Source: Malaya genurostris (Eukaryota > Arthropoda > Insecta > Diptera > Culicidae). Taken from it: a stretch of 64,000 nt of DNA. Shown one piece after another: positions 9,610-20,409 of the stretch (the stretch's first letter is position 1; the number at the start of each line of letters is the position of its first letter). The position numbers were made by a program, and so were the translations under genes. The stretch lies in NCBI RefSeq assembly GCF_030247185.1, contig NC_080571.1, forward strand, positions 67,494,172 to 67,558,171, in the 5' to 3' direction. Under the pieces are notes generated by a model that ran no database searches, was not told the origin of the DNA, and saw nothing but the letters and a program-made list of their open reading frames with translations.

Positions 9610-12600
9610 ATGGTAATCATCCGTTCTTGTGTTTTAGTATTGCAACTATTGATTGCGACTTGTCACGGCTTGACACTCGGTAATTTACAATATCTATGTC
9701 CGTTTCTTGTGAATGTATCTAGCGCACTATAATCAACAGAAGAAAAGCTTTACTTGCAACAATATCGACGGCAGCCTACTTTGTTCACACTTTTGCGGAA
9801 ATATGCACTGTGGCCACCTGAACCCGTCCTAGCGGAACCGATTCTTCATAATACGACAAATGATGTAGATCCATTAATCGTGGGAGGTGATACGACAACG
9901 ATCTACAATTATCCTTATCAACTGTCTCTGCGAAACGGTGGAGTGCACATTTGTGGCGCAACTATCCTGTCTGATAAGTGGGCATTATCGGCAGCACACT
10001 GTTTGGATGATGGAAGCACCCCATCTTGGGTATGTTTGTTTTTCTGTTGGAAGAAAAGGTTAATTTAAGTCTCTGAACATTTTTTAAATTCATTTAGATA
10101 TCGTTTCGCGGAGGAAGCCCGCACAGGCTTGCCGGTGGTTATATTTTTCATGCTGTTCAGTATATTCTTCATCCGGATTACGACTCCAAAACGTTCCATT
10201 GTGATGTTGCTGTCATTAAAATAGCAGAAAATTTCCTGGTGGACTTTTTGCAACCAGTTCAGTTGGTGGATAGTAGCATAAAGGTCGGTTGCCCGAGCGA
10301 GTTATCAACCGTGATCGGATGGGGAACGGCAGCCAATGATTACGTTCCAGTGATCCTACAAGAACTGCGGGTTCTGATACAACCTCTGAGTATTTGCTCA
10401 ACACTATGGATCGAGCAATTAACCGACACGTGAGTTAGGCTTGCCTTTTTACAATAATTGGTGTTTAAGAAACGTAGAATAGGCTATTAGGATGAGCGTT
10501 TGAGTGGTGAACATGAAATGATTGCAACAAAGCTATGAAATCTTATCGGATAAACACAAAATTTTCAGTGTAGTTTTATGCATGTTCTACACAGTAGAAA
10601 TAATTTCATTCAAATGTGACATAAATCCACCCCACACTATCGAAATGACGGAATGCGTAATGAATTCTTACTCGACTGTATGATTTTTCAGTGCTCGATC
10701 GGTTCAGTGCTAGAATTTTCGCCTGAGATGGCTGCTCGATCAACCCGATTGACAGTGACATTATAAATGTCATTGAATATTCGCTCATTTTATTAATGTG
10801 TTAGTGTAAAATTTAGGCGCCTTAAGCCATTTCACTACACTCCAGCTAGAGGAATGGATGATGCTGACTAAGGTGGGCCGTTTTGTTAATTTCAGCGAAT
10901 TTCAACAGTTTATGTTGGAATTCTAAGAAGAACTGGTTATTTACTAGTTCCGTATATCTGAAAAACATAAAGATTTAAATTTGTATATTCAGTTATGTAA
11001 TGTTTTCATTTAAAAATAAACTGAAAATCAGTAAGAAAACGTGCAAAATCGAAAAAGAAGAAGAAGACGAATTTACAATTCAGTCCACATCTTCTCACTC
11101 AATTCCGACAGATTTCCGAATCAACCGTTTGTAGGCGAAATTCAGTCGAAATCGGTTGTTGCACTGGAGTTGGAATTGATTCGGAATTCCACATGATTTC
11201 CACATGGAATTCCGAATGAAAATTTCTCGCCATTCGGATCTGATAAGGTGGGACATATAACCTCATATCGTAAACACGGAATTCGTCAAATGACTGGATT
11301 CTACAGAACTGTTCCACACACTTAAAGTTTATTGCTGAATCTCGGCGAAATAGTGATCGATAACTGTCTTGGCAGAATGTATAATTACTGAATCTCGGCA
11401 ATCCTGATTTTGGTAACTGTCAACTATTGCCGAGCTTGTCAGCAGCAATATCACTGTTAGCTCGTCAAAAGCGATCGAATCATGGCCTGCCGAGTCATCA
11501 GTAATCGAGCGTAGAAAGGATTTTGGTTTATTATTGCATGAAACATGGCAAGGGCTCTCTATTTCATCTCATTTGTAAGGACGTTATCTTAAAAATCTGA
11601 TTTAGCCACTCAAATCACTACAATTTTTCATATTTCTGCTTAATTTGCCTTGCTCTACATTGGGAATTTATCCACATTCCTAGGAAATTAAAAAAATATA
11701 TAAAAAAACAGCTAAAAACACTTCTGATTTGTTCACTACTGTGCTCCTAATTTCATCTCAAAGGTTTTATATTCATCCTTTATTGCAATGGCGACAGCAA
11801 TCAAAATAAAATATTGCACTATTACACTCTCGGGTTAAAAATGTCAGAATTTCCCTTAAAAATGGCCTGATGTCAACTATGAGACAACACACGAAATTTT
11901 TAGAAACAGTTTGGAATCATTTCTACGTTTAAAATTTTTTGGGTCGTTTTCGTTACCTTTCGTTTAAAATTTAAAATTTCACTGTGCAGTTAATTTGGAG
12001 AAATTCAAAAACACAAAAAAAAGAATTGTTACTATTTAGGTATTAGCCCTTCTAAGAACAAAATGCAGAACCAGAGATGCCACTTATACAGATTTATCTG
12101 TATTGTATAGATTTTAGCGTTCGCATACTGATTTAAATCAGATTACAGATTTCATACAGATTTCCTAAATTCAATACAGATTTGTAAAGGTTCATAAAAA
12201 GTGAGAAGTAAAAAGTTAGATTTTTCTCTCTGAGTATCTGTTAATATTTGATTGCAGTACTTCTTCAAAAGTTTATTAATCAACGGACAAATCACATGTT
12301 GAAGAGTAATCTTTTGTGCAAATATTTGATGATGAACACTGATAAACATTTATATTAAAATTTTAAACGAATTTGAACTGATTCATTTTATTAGTGAAAA
12401 CCTAGTCCCTGCTAGGCCGCCATGTTTTTGTGACCATCATCTTTTCCGCAAAGACGAAAACAACGAAGAAGTATATAAGTTAGTTGTTGCTAAATATCTG
12501 TGATATTTAGCTGTGAAAGTTGATTTTTTATGTTTGATTATAAATGTGATATCGTTATGAAACACCGTTGGCACCGCAAAATTGTGATACTGACTTTCAC

Positions 12601-15600
12601 AATCGATGAAGTGTTGTATTTTACTTCATTTTGTTTACTTTGCTCTCACTGACTTGCTAGCTTTGAAGGCACCGAAGGACTGAGATGTTGGTTACGATAG
12701 CACTAGCTGGAGCGCCTTATTGTTGCCACCGAGCTGGTGAAAACAGATAGAGCAGATACATATTTTCATGAAAGTATCTGGCATCTCTGTGCACAATCGA
12801 TGAAGCACACACACTTAACAGTGTTATGTTGACATATAGCACAAAGAAACCAGTGCTACCAGATTTGCCACAATGGTTATTTCATTAGTATTTAACACGC
12901 TCTTTCTGGTAATATTCGAAGCCGAAACAGTTTTATTGAAATATACATAACAACAATATAATTAAACTAATATCACGAATACCAAAAAAAATACTTGTTG
13001 ATGATAATTTGAAGAAGGAAAACAATTTTTTTGTAACATTATGAGAAAACTTGGCAACTTTGCGACACCAAATGAGATGAAAACTAGTGAACTAAGGGAA
13101 AAACTATCATCTCATATTCTTGAAAACTTTTATTGCTGGTCGGGTAGTTTTTCAATTTTTTAATCGTTAATTCAACAAGTGGCAAGTGAATATTACTAAT
13201 TATAAAGTCATCAAGCATTCAATAGTAGTGTAATTGTGCGAGATAGTGATCATATTTTGAGACAAATCGATTTGTAGATATTCAGAAACATGACGTACTG
13301 TAAATCTTGAGACGAAAATGTGTTCTAAATTGAAAAGTGAGTTTGTTTTAAATGAAAAAAACTATATCCGAAGAATTTAAAACAATTTCTTCCAATGAGA
13401 AAGTGTGACAATAGCTTGAATTATCATTTTAAAACATTCTACAGTTTGGTTCAGGTACGTTGTAAGATATTATTCATGTTCAAAGTAATGAGGTGAAGGG
13501 ATGAGATGGAAATAGGAGCTCAGATGAAATAGGGAGCCGTTACCCTATTTACTGCTTATAAAGAATACAAGACTAGAGTTATACTTATATTGGGTTTGAC
13601 AAAATTAACTTTGGACACCGGTGTGGCTTGATTGTATTAATTTTTGGATGCAATGTAATATCGGATGCGCACCATACGATTCGCATTTTGTTTCCTCTTG
13701 CTTGAATTTTCAGTAAAAGAGTGAAAAAACTGAGTTTCCAGTGATTCAAATCGAAGGATTTGTAGGAGGCACTTCAGACCGAAAGAAATAAATGTAGTTG
13801 GAAGTCAACTACGTTTGGTCAAAGATTCGATACCAGTGGTTTTTGCTAAAACGATTCCTTATGAAATATATGTTTTATTCGATATTAACATTAGGCGCTT
13901 GCTAATCGTTAGAGAACATTCACAGAGAACAACTCGAGCTTTTATTCCCTAGCTCAAGTTACGGGGAATTAAAATCTCAATAATATTAGATTCAATGTGC
14001 GATCGTTTTACTTTGACATCATCGAGAGGAATGTTCGCTAGTGAGCTTTTCACTACTGATTTTGATACAGTTTCAGTGAGAATCGCATTTGCAAAAAATT
14101 CAGTAGTGAACTTATCTGGCTTAGCGGCCCGGCGACGACAGCGCACGAGGCGACGAGTGGAAAAAATAATCCTATCATATCAAAACTTGTAATCTGAGTT
14201 AAAAATTTTAAGTCCACCAGAGAAATGAAAATACGTCCACCACGTTCAACGTCCAGAAGGCAAGAGAGCCTTTGATTCATTTTATTTACATATTTTACAA
14301 TTTGTTTTTGTTTGTTGGTATGAACACTGTCGAATGCTTTAAGAGTTCGTTCGCACATATTACACACTGAACCCTGATACTACAGAAAATACTTTCTAGC
14401 GTATTTTCTATGCGTATTTTTTCCGGAGCCAGGATTTATCCGCGTGCGGTGCGAGCGATTGTTCAACATCGACTGGCTATTGAATTTTGAGTCGAATTTT
14501 TTTCTGTATCTAAATACGGCCACGTCATTTTCTGTCATTTCTGTTGGATTTGTGTATAATATTGATCATATTCTCTCAAACAATACCACGATATTCTCAG
14601 CACATTAAATGATTTTTTAATCGACTGGACTGGAAACACTGAAAAAACATTGCAACAAAATTCTAATTCCAGACCTTTAGTAAAAATTGCTTCTATGTAA
14701 TTTCTTGTTATACTTTCACTCAAAGAAAATACCCCAATAAAAAGTTTAAATACTTTGTTAAATGTAGCAAGTTTATCTCGAAGTTCTCCTTCTTCTGCTT
14801 TTGCAATTGTAATTATTACACAATTTGCTATTACTTTATTTCCAGAGCAAAATAGACCCAAATAACTTTCCATCCGTCATGGGTTTGAAATGGGTCGCAG
14901 TTTTAGATAAATTCAACAACTCGATAAAAAATAACTGCTCGAGTGTCAAATTTTAACTAAAAGTTCCAATAATTCGTCGGATAGTCTATATTCTTAGAAT
15001 GGAGGAAGGAAATAAATTGCAATCGTAAAAATGCTAGCAAACTCACGGGCAGCTAGTTCGACGTATATTGAAAATACGAGTCTCAAAATTACCAACAAAT
15101 AATCATTTTATTGGAACGCTGAACAGTTTTGCCTTTCTCATATAGAAAGGTTATACAATCACTTGAAAATCGACTAGTAAAAATTCCACCATTGCCATTC
15201 CACTCAGTTCGTCGAGCTGAGCAATGACTGTGTGTGTGTTTCTCGAAAATGACTTAATTGATTCTGACCAACTTAGATTCAAATGAAAGGTCTTGTGGTT
15301 GTACACGGAATTCCTGAATTTCATCCGCATTCGCATTTCGGTTCCGGATTGATAGGGTAAAGTGTGTTAAAATTGTGTACCGTCACTTAGAGTCGTAATG
15401 AAAACAGTAAAAAGTTTTCACGAAAGTATTCCAATCGGTAGCCACTATCAGTAGGCAGCGAAACAAACCGATTCCGGCTATCCTGGTTCCCGGTTTTCGA
15501 ATAACGACGGCAGATAATAGTCATATACTCAAAAACAGGATTTCACTTACTTTTCTCAGAGATGGCAGTCCGGTATTCCTAATCTTAGGTTCAAATGAAA

Positions 15601-18600
15601 GATCTTATGCTCCTACCGAAAATTAAGCATATTTTTCGGATGCAATAAAATCGTCGTTTAAAGTACGATGTCAAAATTGTGATTGATATGAGAAAGCCAT
15701 CTTTACACCACTAAGTGGATTAAAAGAGGATTTTGACTATTTTATTCAGCGTAAACATATGGTAACAGTGTAAAGCTATGGTAAAGGATTATTTCGCCTG
15801 TTCGTCATCGCCGATGAGGAAAAAAAACGTCCGGATAGTACCGGATGGTCCCTTCCCGGTCGTTCCGGTATAGTGCGAACAGGCTATAATGGTGCTACTT
15901 GTTGTCGTGCACGGTCCCCAGTCACGTACCCAGAGGGGGGGCCCGAGGCCTGACGGTCCCTATACTTATCTTCGTTCAACGGTTCCGAATGTACCGGAAA
16001 TAGTAATCACAAAAGCTGAATTCTTAACCTGGAATCTGGATCTGCATTCTGGAACAGAGTTCTAGATCTAGATTCTGGAGCTGAACTATGAACATAAATT
16101 CTGGAAGTTAATTCTGATACTGAAATCTGAAACTGAATCTCGAACCTGAATTTGGGAACTGCAAAAATGATAAATGTATGTTCTCGACGAAATCTTATCA
16201 CTATCCACAGGTCTCAATCTTGAGAAGGCATAGTATAGTGTGGCATATTCACGCTAAAAGAAGTTTGATGTTTGGGCTTTATGCAAATGCAGAGTAGAGT
16301 TATTCTTGAACATCTACTCCGTTATTTTATTTTTTTTTATGTTATCTGAATGTTAATCATGTTTCGTCACGTTTGGGGAAACCTTTAAGATCTATTTTTA
16401 GTAAAAATGTCAAATATCTGCAGACAGGGTTTCAAAAGTCTGAAAATGTGAAAAAAAATCTGCAGTCAGCAAGCATGCCTTGCTGCCAGCAATTGCTCTA
16501 TTAAGTATGACACGCGCAAAACTGATTTGGCGATCAAAAAAAAAAGGTCGCGACAATTTCAAAAGTCTGTAAATTTGGACGAAAGTCTGCGAAAAACACG
16601 ATTTTCAAAAGTCTGCACAACAAAAAATGTCTGCAGAACTATACCCGAAATCTGAAATTTACAGACAAATCTGCAGATCTCTAAACACTAAGACTTAATT
16701 TCGTTGTTCGGTAATATTTTTGACGACAAATTTCGGTAATCTATATAAATGACCGATATTTCGGTACATGAGTTTTATTCTACAATAATTGTGCAAATTT
16801 TTACCGAACGATCAGTTTTACGTAAATTTTCATTACAGAATTTTGTAAGCAGATATACAATTCACACGTTAAATCTGAATACTCGCCGAGTACGGTAAAA
16901 TCATCTTCCAATAACCGAACTTCTGTGAAAACTTATTGTCGTGAAACTAACTGTCAAACAGTTATTAAAATTTTCAGTAAGTGTCTTTTTACTAACCAAA
17001 CGGATAAAATCTTGACGAGTTCATCGAATGGATTGAGGTACAGGTGCTAAAGTGTTTAAAACATTAGACTAAACTTTTTGTTTACTTATGGGCAGAAAAT
17101 AACTTTGTATCATTTGTCCACTTGCTGCTCGTTCCAGGATAAATTCTGGTGGACTCGACGGATAGTGCAGTGTTTTGGAAGGTGCTCATAATTCCGGTCA
17201 GCCGGAACATTTGATCCTTTTTTTCGTGGAATAAAACCATAGCCACAATAGGTTGAAAATTTCTCCATTCGTTTTTGTGAATTTGTTTTGGTTTTTGAAA
17301 TCCGAAAATAGAGAATTTTTTCCAAAGGAACACAAACAAACAAAAAATTACCGAACAATTTAATTACCGAACTGATTACTGAACGTTCAGCTGTTGAAAA
17401 TTCCGTAAAAAATTGCCGAATTCAACGAAATTTTATAAGTGTGTACTAAGCTCATGTATGGAGACTCATTAGAATATTCAACTTGTCTTTCAAAACTAAA
17501 CTGCGTAGCATCCCAGAAAACCAAAATAGTACACCCAAACCTCCTTTTACGAACCTTATATATGTATGTATGTATGCTTACACACTCACTCGTCTGCATA
17601 TATGTGTATATATTTATACATATAAATGATCGCTTTTACTTCACCAATATTTATATGTATTAAGAAATACACATGTTTGCACACATGTGTACGTATATTA
17701 ATACATATATACATATATAAGCAAGGATGGCTTTTATCGTATCATAGAATGCTCACTCGCAACTCTTCCACGATTAAATCAGTGCCATCAAAGAGAACCG
17801 GAAATCATCGCAACAACAAAAAACCCGGCATGGTACATTTAACATAGAATAGACACTAGTGCGAGAGCGAATTTCTCTCGTTGAATCGTCTGAGAATCAA
17901 CGGCTAGCACGCTGCTGTGGGGATTCTCTCTGAAGCAACAAACGGTCGCTTATTCTCGTTTCGCGATCCGATTCTGTATGGGCAGTGGATAATTGCGATA
18001 GAATCATTTTACTATTGCCGCTTATTCTAACTATGTGCTTATAACCTTTGTATAATTTGTGTCTATGAAAATGTATGTGAATGCTCCACACAAGGGTTTT
18101 TTAAATATTGCAACCTAGTATGAGAATCATCAAGTCGAATCATCGATTCGATTTTCTGCGATAATTGTCAACTTGCGATTCTCTCTTGGTAAATTCCACA
18201 CAGCGGCGATCATTATCAGACTGAAATTTTCTTTAAGGGCCACGAAATACTCAGAGTACGAAGTGGAGCGAAGAAATGTAGAAAATTTCTCTCGAGGTTC
18301 ATGCATTGAGAGACTCGAATTCTTGTAGCATCTTCTACCGGATTGAAAATGTTGTATACAATATTGATAAAAATCGAGCAGCTCCTGTCAAATTTTCAGC
18401 AATCACCAACACTGTATATAAGTTACGTAAATGGAGGTTTGGGTGTACTTCTAGCTATGTCTACAATTGCTGATTTCTCAACCTTTGACTGGCAAAATTG
18501 ATATAATTGAATTTATTAGTCCTGAAGTTTATCTAGATCCGAGCTGGGGTTCCAGAGTTACAATGTGATAAGAGTGCAGAGTTTCAAAATTTTATTTAGA

Positions 18601-19068
18601 AAAATGAAACCAAATAGTAGATAAATATTAGGAAACGTACAATTTACGAAACTCGATAATGAATCTCATCATATCTTTGGTTGTAATTATTCGTTTTTTT
18701 CGAACTTGGAGATTCCTGAAAATTCAATGAATTGAGTTCTTTATCCGAAGACATGATGGACCACTAATCAGAGACGCATGAAAAGCTCCTGAGAACTAGG
18801 TTTCAATAATAATGATTATTTGATTTTTGAGGTTAGGTTTTCTGAAAATCTCTCTATGTTTACTTCTTACAGCATGCTCTGTGCAGGCGGAGTCGTCGGA
18901 GAGGACACGTGCAACGGAGATAGCGGTGGACCGCTGATGTGTGAAAACTACCAGGTGGGAATAGTTTCGTGGGGCTCAAAAAAATGCGCTGTCGCGATGC
19001 CTGCCGTTTTTACCAATATTACCAGTATAGAAATTCGTGACTTCATACGTAACCAAACCGGTGTCTGA
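9610..19068 (+). CDS. Divergent trypsin-like serine protease (S1 family), giant third intron
   Basis: The coding exons are 9610-9679, 9740-10029, 10098-10429 and 18873-19068. All introns are GT-AG, phases join correctly, and the total is 295 residues. A signal peptide (MVIIRSCVLVLQLLIATCHG) is followed by a propeptide ending VDPL and the mature start IVGGDTTT. The triad is His in LSAAHC, Asp in CDVAVIKI and Ser in CNGDSGGP. The residue six before the catalytic Ser is Asp (EDTCNGDSGG), as in trypsins, but the residue equivalent to 226 is Ala (MPAVF) instead of Gly. The activation bond would be Leu-Ile, not Arg-Ile, so it is not expected to be activated by trypsin. Intron 3 (10430-18872) is 8.4 kb and packed with repeats. 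It differs clearly from the five paralogues downstream. A polyA signal lies 37 bp past the stop. The product is likely a secreted, probably digestive, endopeptidase; substrate is inference. Confidence 0.8.
10430..11545. other. Intron 3, proximal part: nothing recognised
   Basis: AT-rich intron sequence with a good donor (GTGAGT at 10430). Two short repeated phrases containing 'CTGAATCTCGGC' occur at 11335 and 11390. No coding frame is supported. Confidence 0.4.
11546..13545 (+). mobile_element. 2-kb non-coding TIR element 'R', copy 1 (with nested insertion)
   Basis: Related copies lie at 30655-32121 (plus) and 43642-47210 (minus). The right end reads, inverted, GGGTAACGGCTCCCTATTTC. The left end resembles it (GGGCTCTCTATTTCATCT), giving imperfect terminal inverted repeats. 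The copy in minus orientation is flanked by TA on both sides. No transposase is visible, so it is non-autonomous. Inside all copies is a CAGAGATGCC...GGCATCTCTG element (here 12073-12790) that predates amplification of R. Only this copy also carries a 335-bp insertion (12402-12736). Confidence 0.7.
12402..12736. mobile_element. 335-bp insertion with 8-bp target duplication inside R copy 1
   Basis: The octamer GTGAAAAC is present at 12394-12401 and again at 12737-12744. R copies 2 and 3 have a single, uninterrupted site here (GTGAAAACAGATAG and a near match), so they are natural empty sites. An 8-bp duplication fits the hAT superfamily. Clear terminal inverted repeats are not obvious (CTAGTCCCTG against CAGCTCGGTG), so the class is uncertain. 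Confidence 0.65.
13546..15120. other. Intron 3, middle part: nothing firmly recognised
   Basis: Several frames of 60-112 codons occur on both strands (for example 14535-14873, minus). None shows a known motif, a convincing start or coding bias that can be judged by eye. It is treated as intronic, possibly old transposon sequence. Confidence 0.35.
15121..15705 (-). repeat. Head module plus ~158-bp repeat units, inverse orientation
   Basis: It starts with GCCTTTCTCATATAGAAAGG, then 'TCAGTTCGTCGAG', then two monomers of the 'CCGGAACCGGAAG' family read in reverse (TTCGGTTCCGGA at 15336). The same head module is found at 29486 and, inverted, at about 22410-22490. Confidence 0.6.
15919..15951 (+). 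repeat. Solo end of the CAG...GTACCCAG hAT-like MITE
   Basis: The sequence CAGTCACGTACCCAGAGG matches the left end of the complete 285-bp copy at 45342-45626. The rest of the element is not present. Confidence 0.45.
16000..16165. repeat. Degenerate ~12-bp tandem repeat (GAATTCTGGAAC type)
   Basis: The segment is built of diverged units such as GAATCTGGATCT, CATTCTGGAACA and AATTCTGGAAGT. A second array of the same kind lies at 43560-43640 and 47213-47520, where the R element split it. Confidence 0.55.
16420..16690 (+). repeat. Dispersed repeat rich in TCTGCAGA / AAAGTCTG motifs
   Basis: The left 120 bp is the inverted partner of 7446-7560. The remainder contains repeated 'AAAAGTCTG' and 'CTGCAGA' words. 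No coding potential. Confidence 0.45.
16692..17427. mobile_element. Putative ~735-bp TIR element in intron 3
   Basis: The left end TTAATTTCGTTGTTCGGTAAT and the inverted right end AATTTCGTTGAATTCGGCAA pair imperfectly over about 40 bp. Internal 'CCGAAC' words recur. Short minus-strand frames at 17082-17358 have no recognisable domain. It is probably a non-autonomous element, class not assigned. Confidence 0.45.
17529..18451. mobile_element. MITE with AGTACACCCAAACCTCC termini, hosting a hAT-like insert
   Basis: The left end at 17529-17563 and the right end at 18421-18451 are inverted repeats of each other over about 30 bp (AGTACACCCAAACCTCC, then TTTACG and TTATATA). The interior left part is AT-rich with ATGT microsatellite. 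The 693-bp element at 17722-18414 sits inside the right arm. Confidence 0.6.
17722..18414 (+). mobile_element. hAT-like non-autonomous element, 693 bp, 8-bp TSD
   Basis: Flanked by TATATAAG at 17714-17721 and 18415-18422. The ends are CAAGGATGGC and (inverted) CAGTGTTGGT. A second copy in opposite orientation lies at 57685-58373 and is similar over its whole length, so the boundaries are confirmed independently. No transposase frame is present. An 8-bp duplication and CA-type ends fit hAT. Confidence 0.75.
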
Positions 19069-19104
19069 TTCACCCGTGGTGCAACGTTGAAGGTTTCGAA
19101 GTGA

Positions 19105-19110
19105 AATAAA
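19105..19110 (+). terminator. polyA signal of first protease
   Basis: AATAAA 37 bp after the TGA stop that ends at 19068. Confidence 0.6.
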
Positions 19111-19583
19111 CAGCTTTAGAAGAGTTTGAGCAGTTCTGATGTACGTAGTATGACAGCGATAAAACATCCGAAGGCCTTATTTTAATATGAAATCGATGGT
19201 TTATCAGAGGATTAATAGAAACAAATTTGTGGATCGTTTGAAGACATTAATGAAGTTTCTCATCGAGAAACCGTTCTCGAGACATTTAGACATCCTCATA
19301 TTTGTGTGAACTGTACCACTGGTATCCGTATATTTAATTTAGAATAATTGTTTTTGAATGTGTAGAATTTATTGTTTTTGAATGTGTTTAAACGGCGTAA
19401 TTTAACGACAACCTAAGTTCTTCGGATTTCGCATTGAAATATCTCGAGAACGATTACTACTAGCAGGAATATCTTTATGGAAACAAGAATTGCCCTTGAG
19501 CTGTAGCTGTAGTTTTGCAAATGTCCATAAATTGTTTTAGCTGTAATTCCTACCATTTTGAAAACTTCCAGAACTAATTTGGA
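19111..19583. other. Nothing recognised
   Basis: AT-rich spacer downstream of the first protease. Confidence 0.35.
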
Positions 19584-19837
19584 TCGTCTTTGACTCATCA
19601 CTGCGTAGCAGTTTATGTTGAATAGCTAGTGCGACCTGACGGCTCAACATAAACCAAAATTATCACAATCTATACGGCTAGCAAGACGAAACTTGTTTCG
19701 TCCGAGACTTCAGTTTAGACATTACACAAGTGTTTTGCAAGCAGCATTAACTAGCGGTTAATGTTAGGCCGTCAGGTCGCGCTAGCAGTTCAACATAAAT
19801 TGCTACCCACTGATGAGTCAAAGATGAATCGTAAAAT
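19584..19837. mobile_element. Palindromic MITE (~254 bp, ~65-bp arms)
   Basis: The left arm 19584-19648 (ATCGTCTTTGACTCATCACT, GTAGCAGTTTATGTTG, GTGCGACCTGACGGC) is the inverted copy of the right arm at about 19766-19837. A single arm recurs at 39862-39905. The structure would fold into a long hairpin. No coding capacity. Confidence 0.65.
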
Positions 19838-20409
19838 CATAATCAAAATGCGGTTGTGCACCTAGCATAAATTTAGGGGTGAACATTTTTTTCTTTCGCC
19901 TGCAAATTACTATTGCAGAATTGGCCGTGTGAGGTCTGGCATTGTCCCTCCGTTCCATGTTCCTCCTTTTTTTCTGAATCGCCGGCGCGAATTTTAATCG
20001 TTAGGATTGATCTTGTTTTGAACGGGAGGGGTCAGGCTGTGCGGCAATGTTGCCAAAATGTCGAGTACCAGTACCAGTGAGAAGTAATGTTTCATGATTT
20101 TTATGATTTCTTAATCATGGTACCGCAATGGTATCCGTGTAGACCTTGTTATTTGATGGCCAAACGAACCGACTTCAGCAAAACCTTTCGGATTCCGGTT
20201 TCCGATATAAGAGGTACCACAAATGGTGGCCGAAAAACTTCTCAACGGAACGATTTCGCGGAGAAGGCTGAGCCGTTTTCACATCACTCCAAAAACATCA
20301 CTAGAATATTCTGTCAAGATTTTTTTTTCAAACTCAAAAACAAAAACTGTCCTTGGTAAAAACTAACATCACCTTTTCGATTTGTAAACAGCTGTGTCAA
20401 GTTAATATA
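19838..20409. other. Nothing recognised
   Basis: Spacer with short frames only; it ends at the TA in front of the DD41D element. Confidence 0.35.

Noticed and set aside
14535..14873. 112-codon minus-strand frame in intron 3
   Set aside because: No recognisable domain, no neighbouring exon pattern, and the surroundings are repeat-rich intron sequence.
17082..17358. Possible THAP or other DNA-binding domain inside the 16692-17427 element
   Set aside because: The required Cys/His spacing is not present in either overlapping frame.
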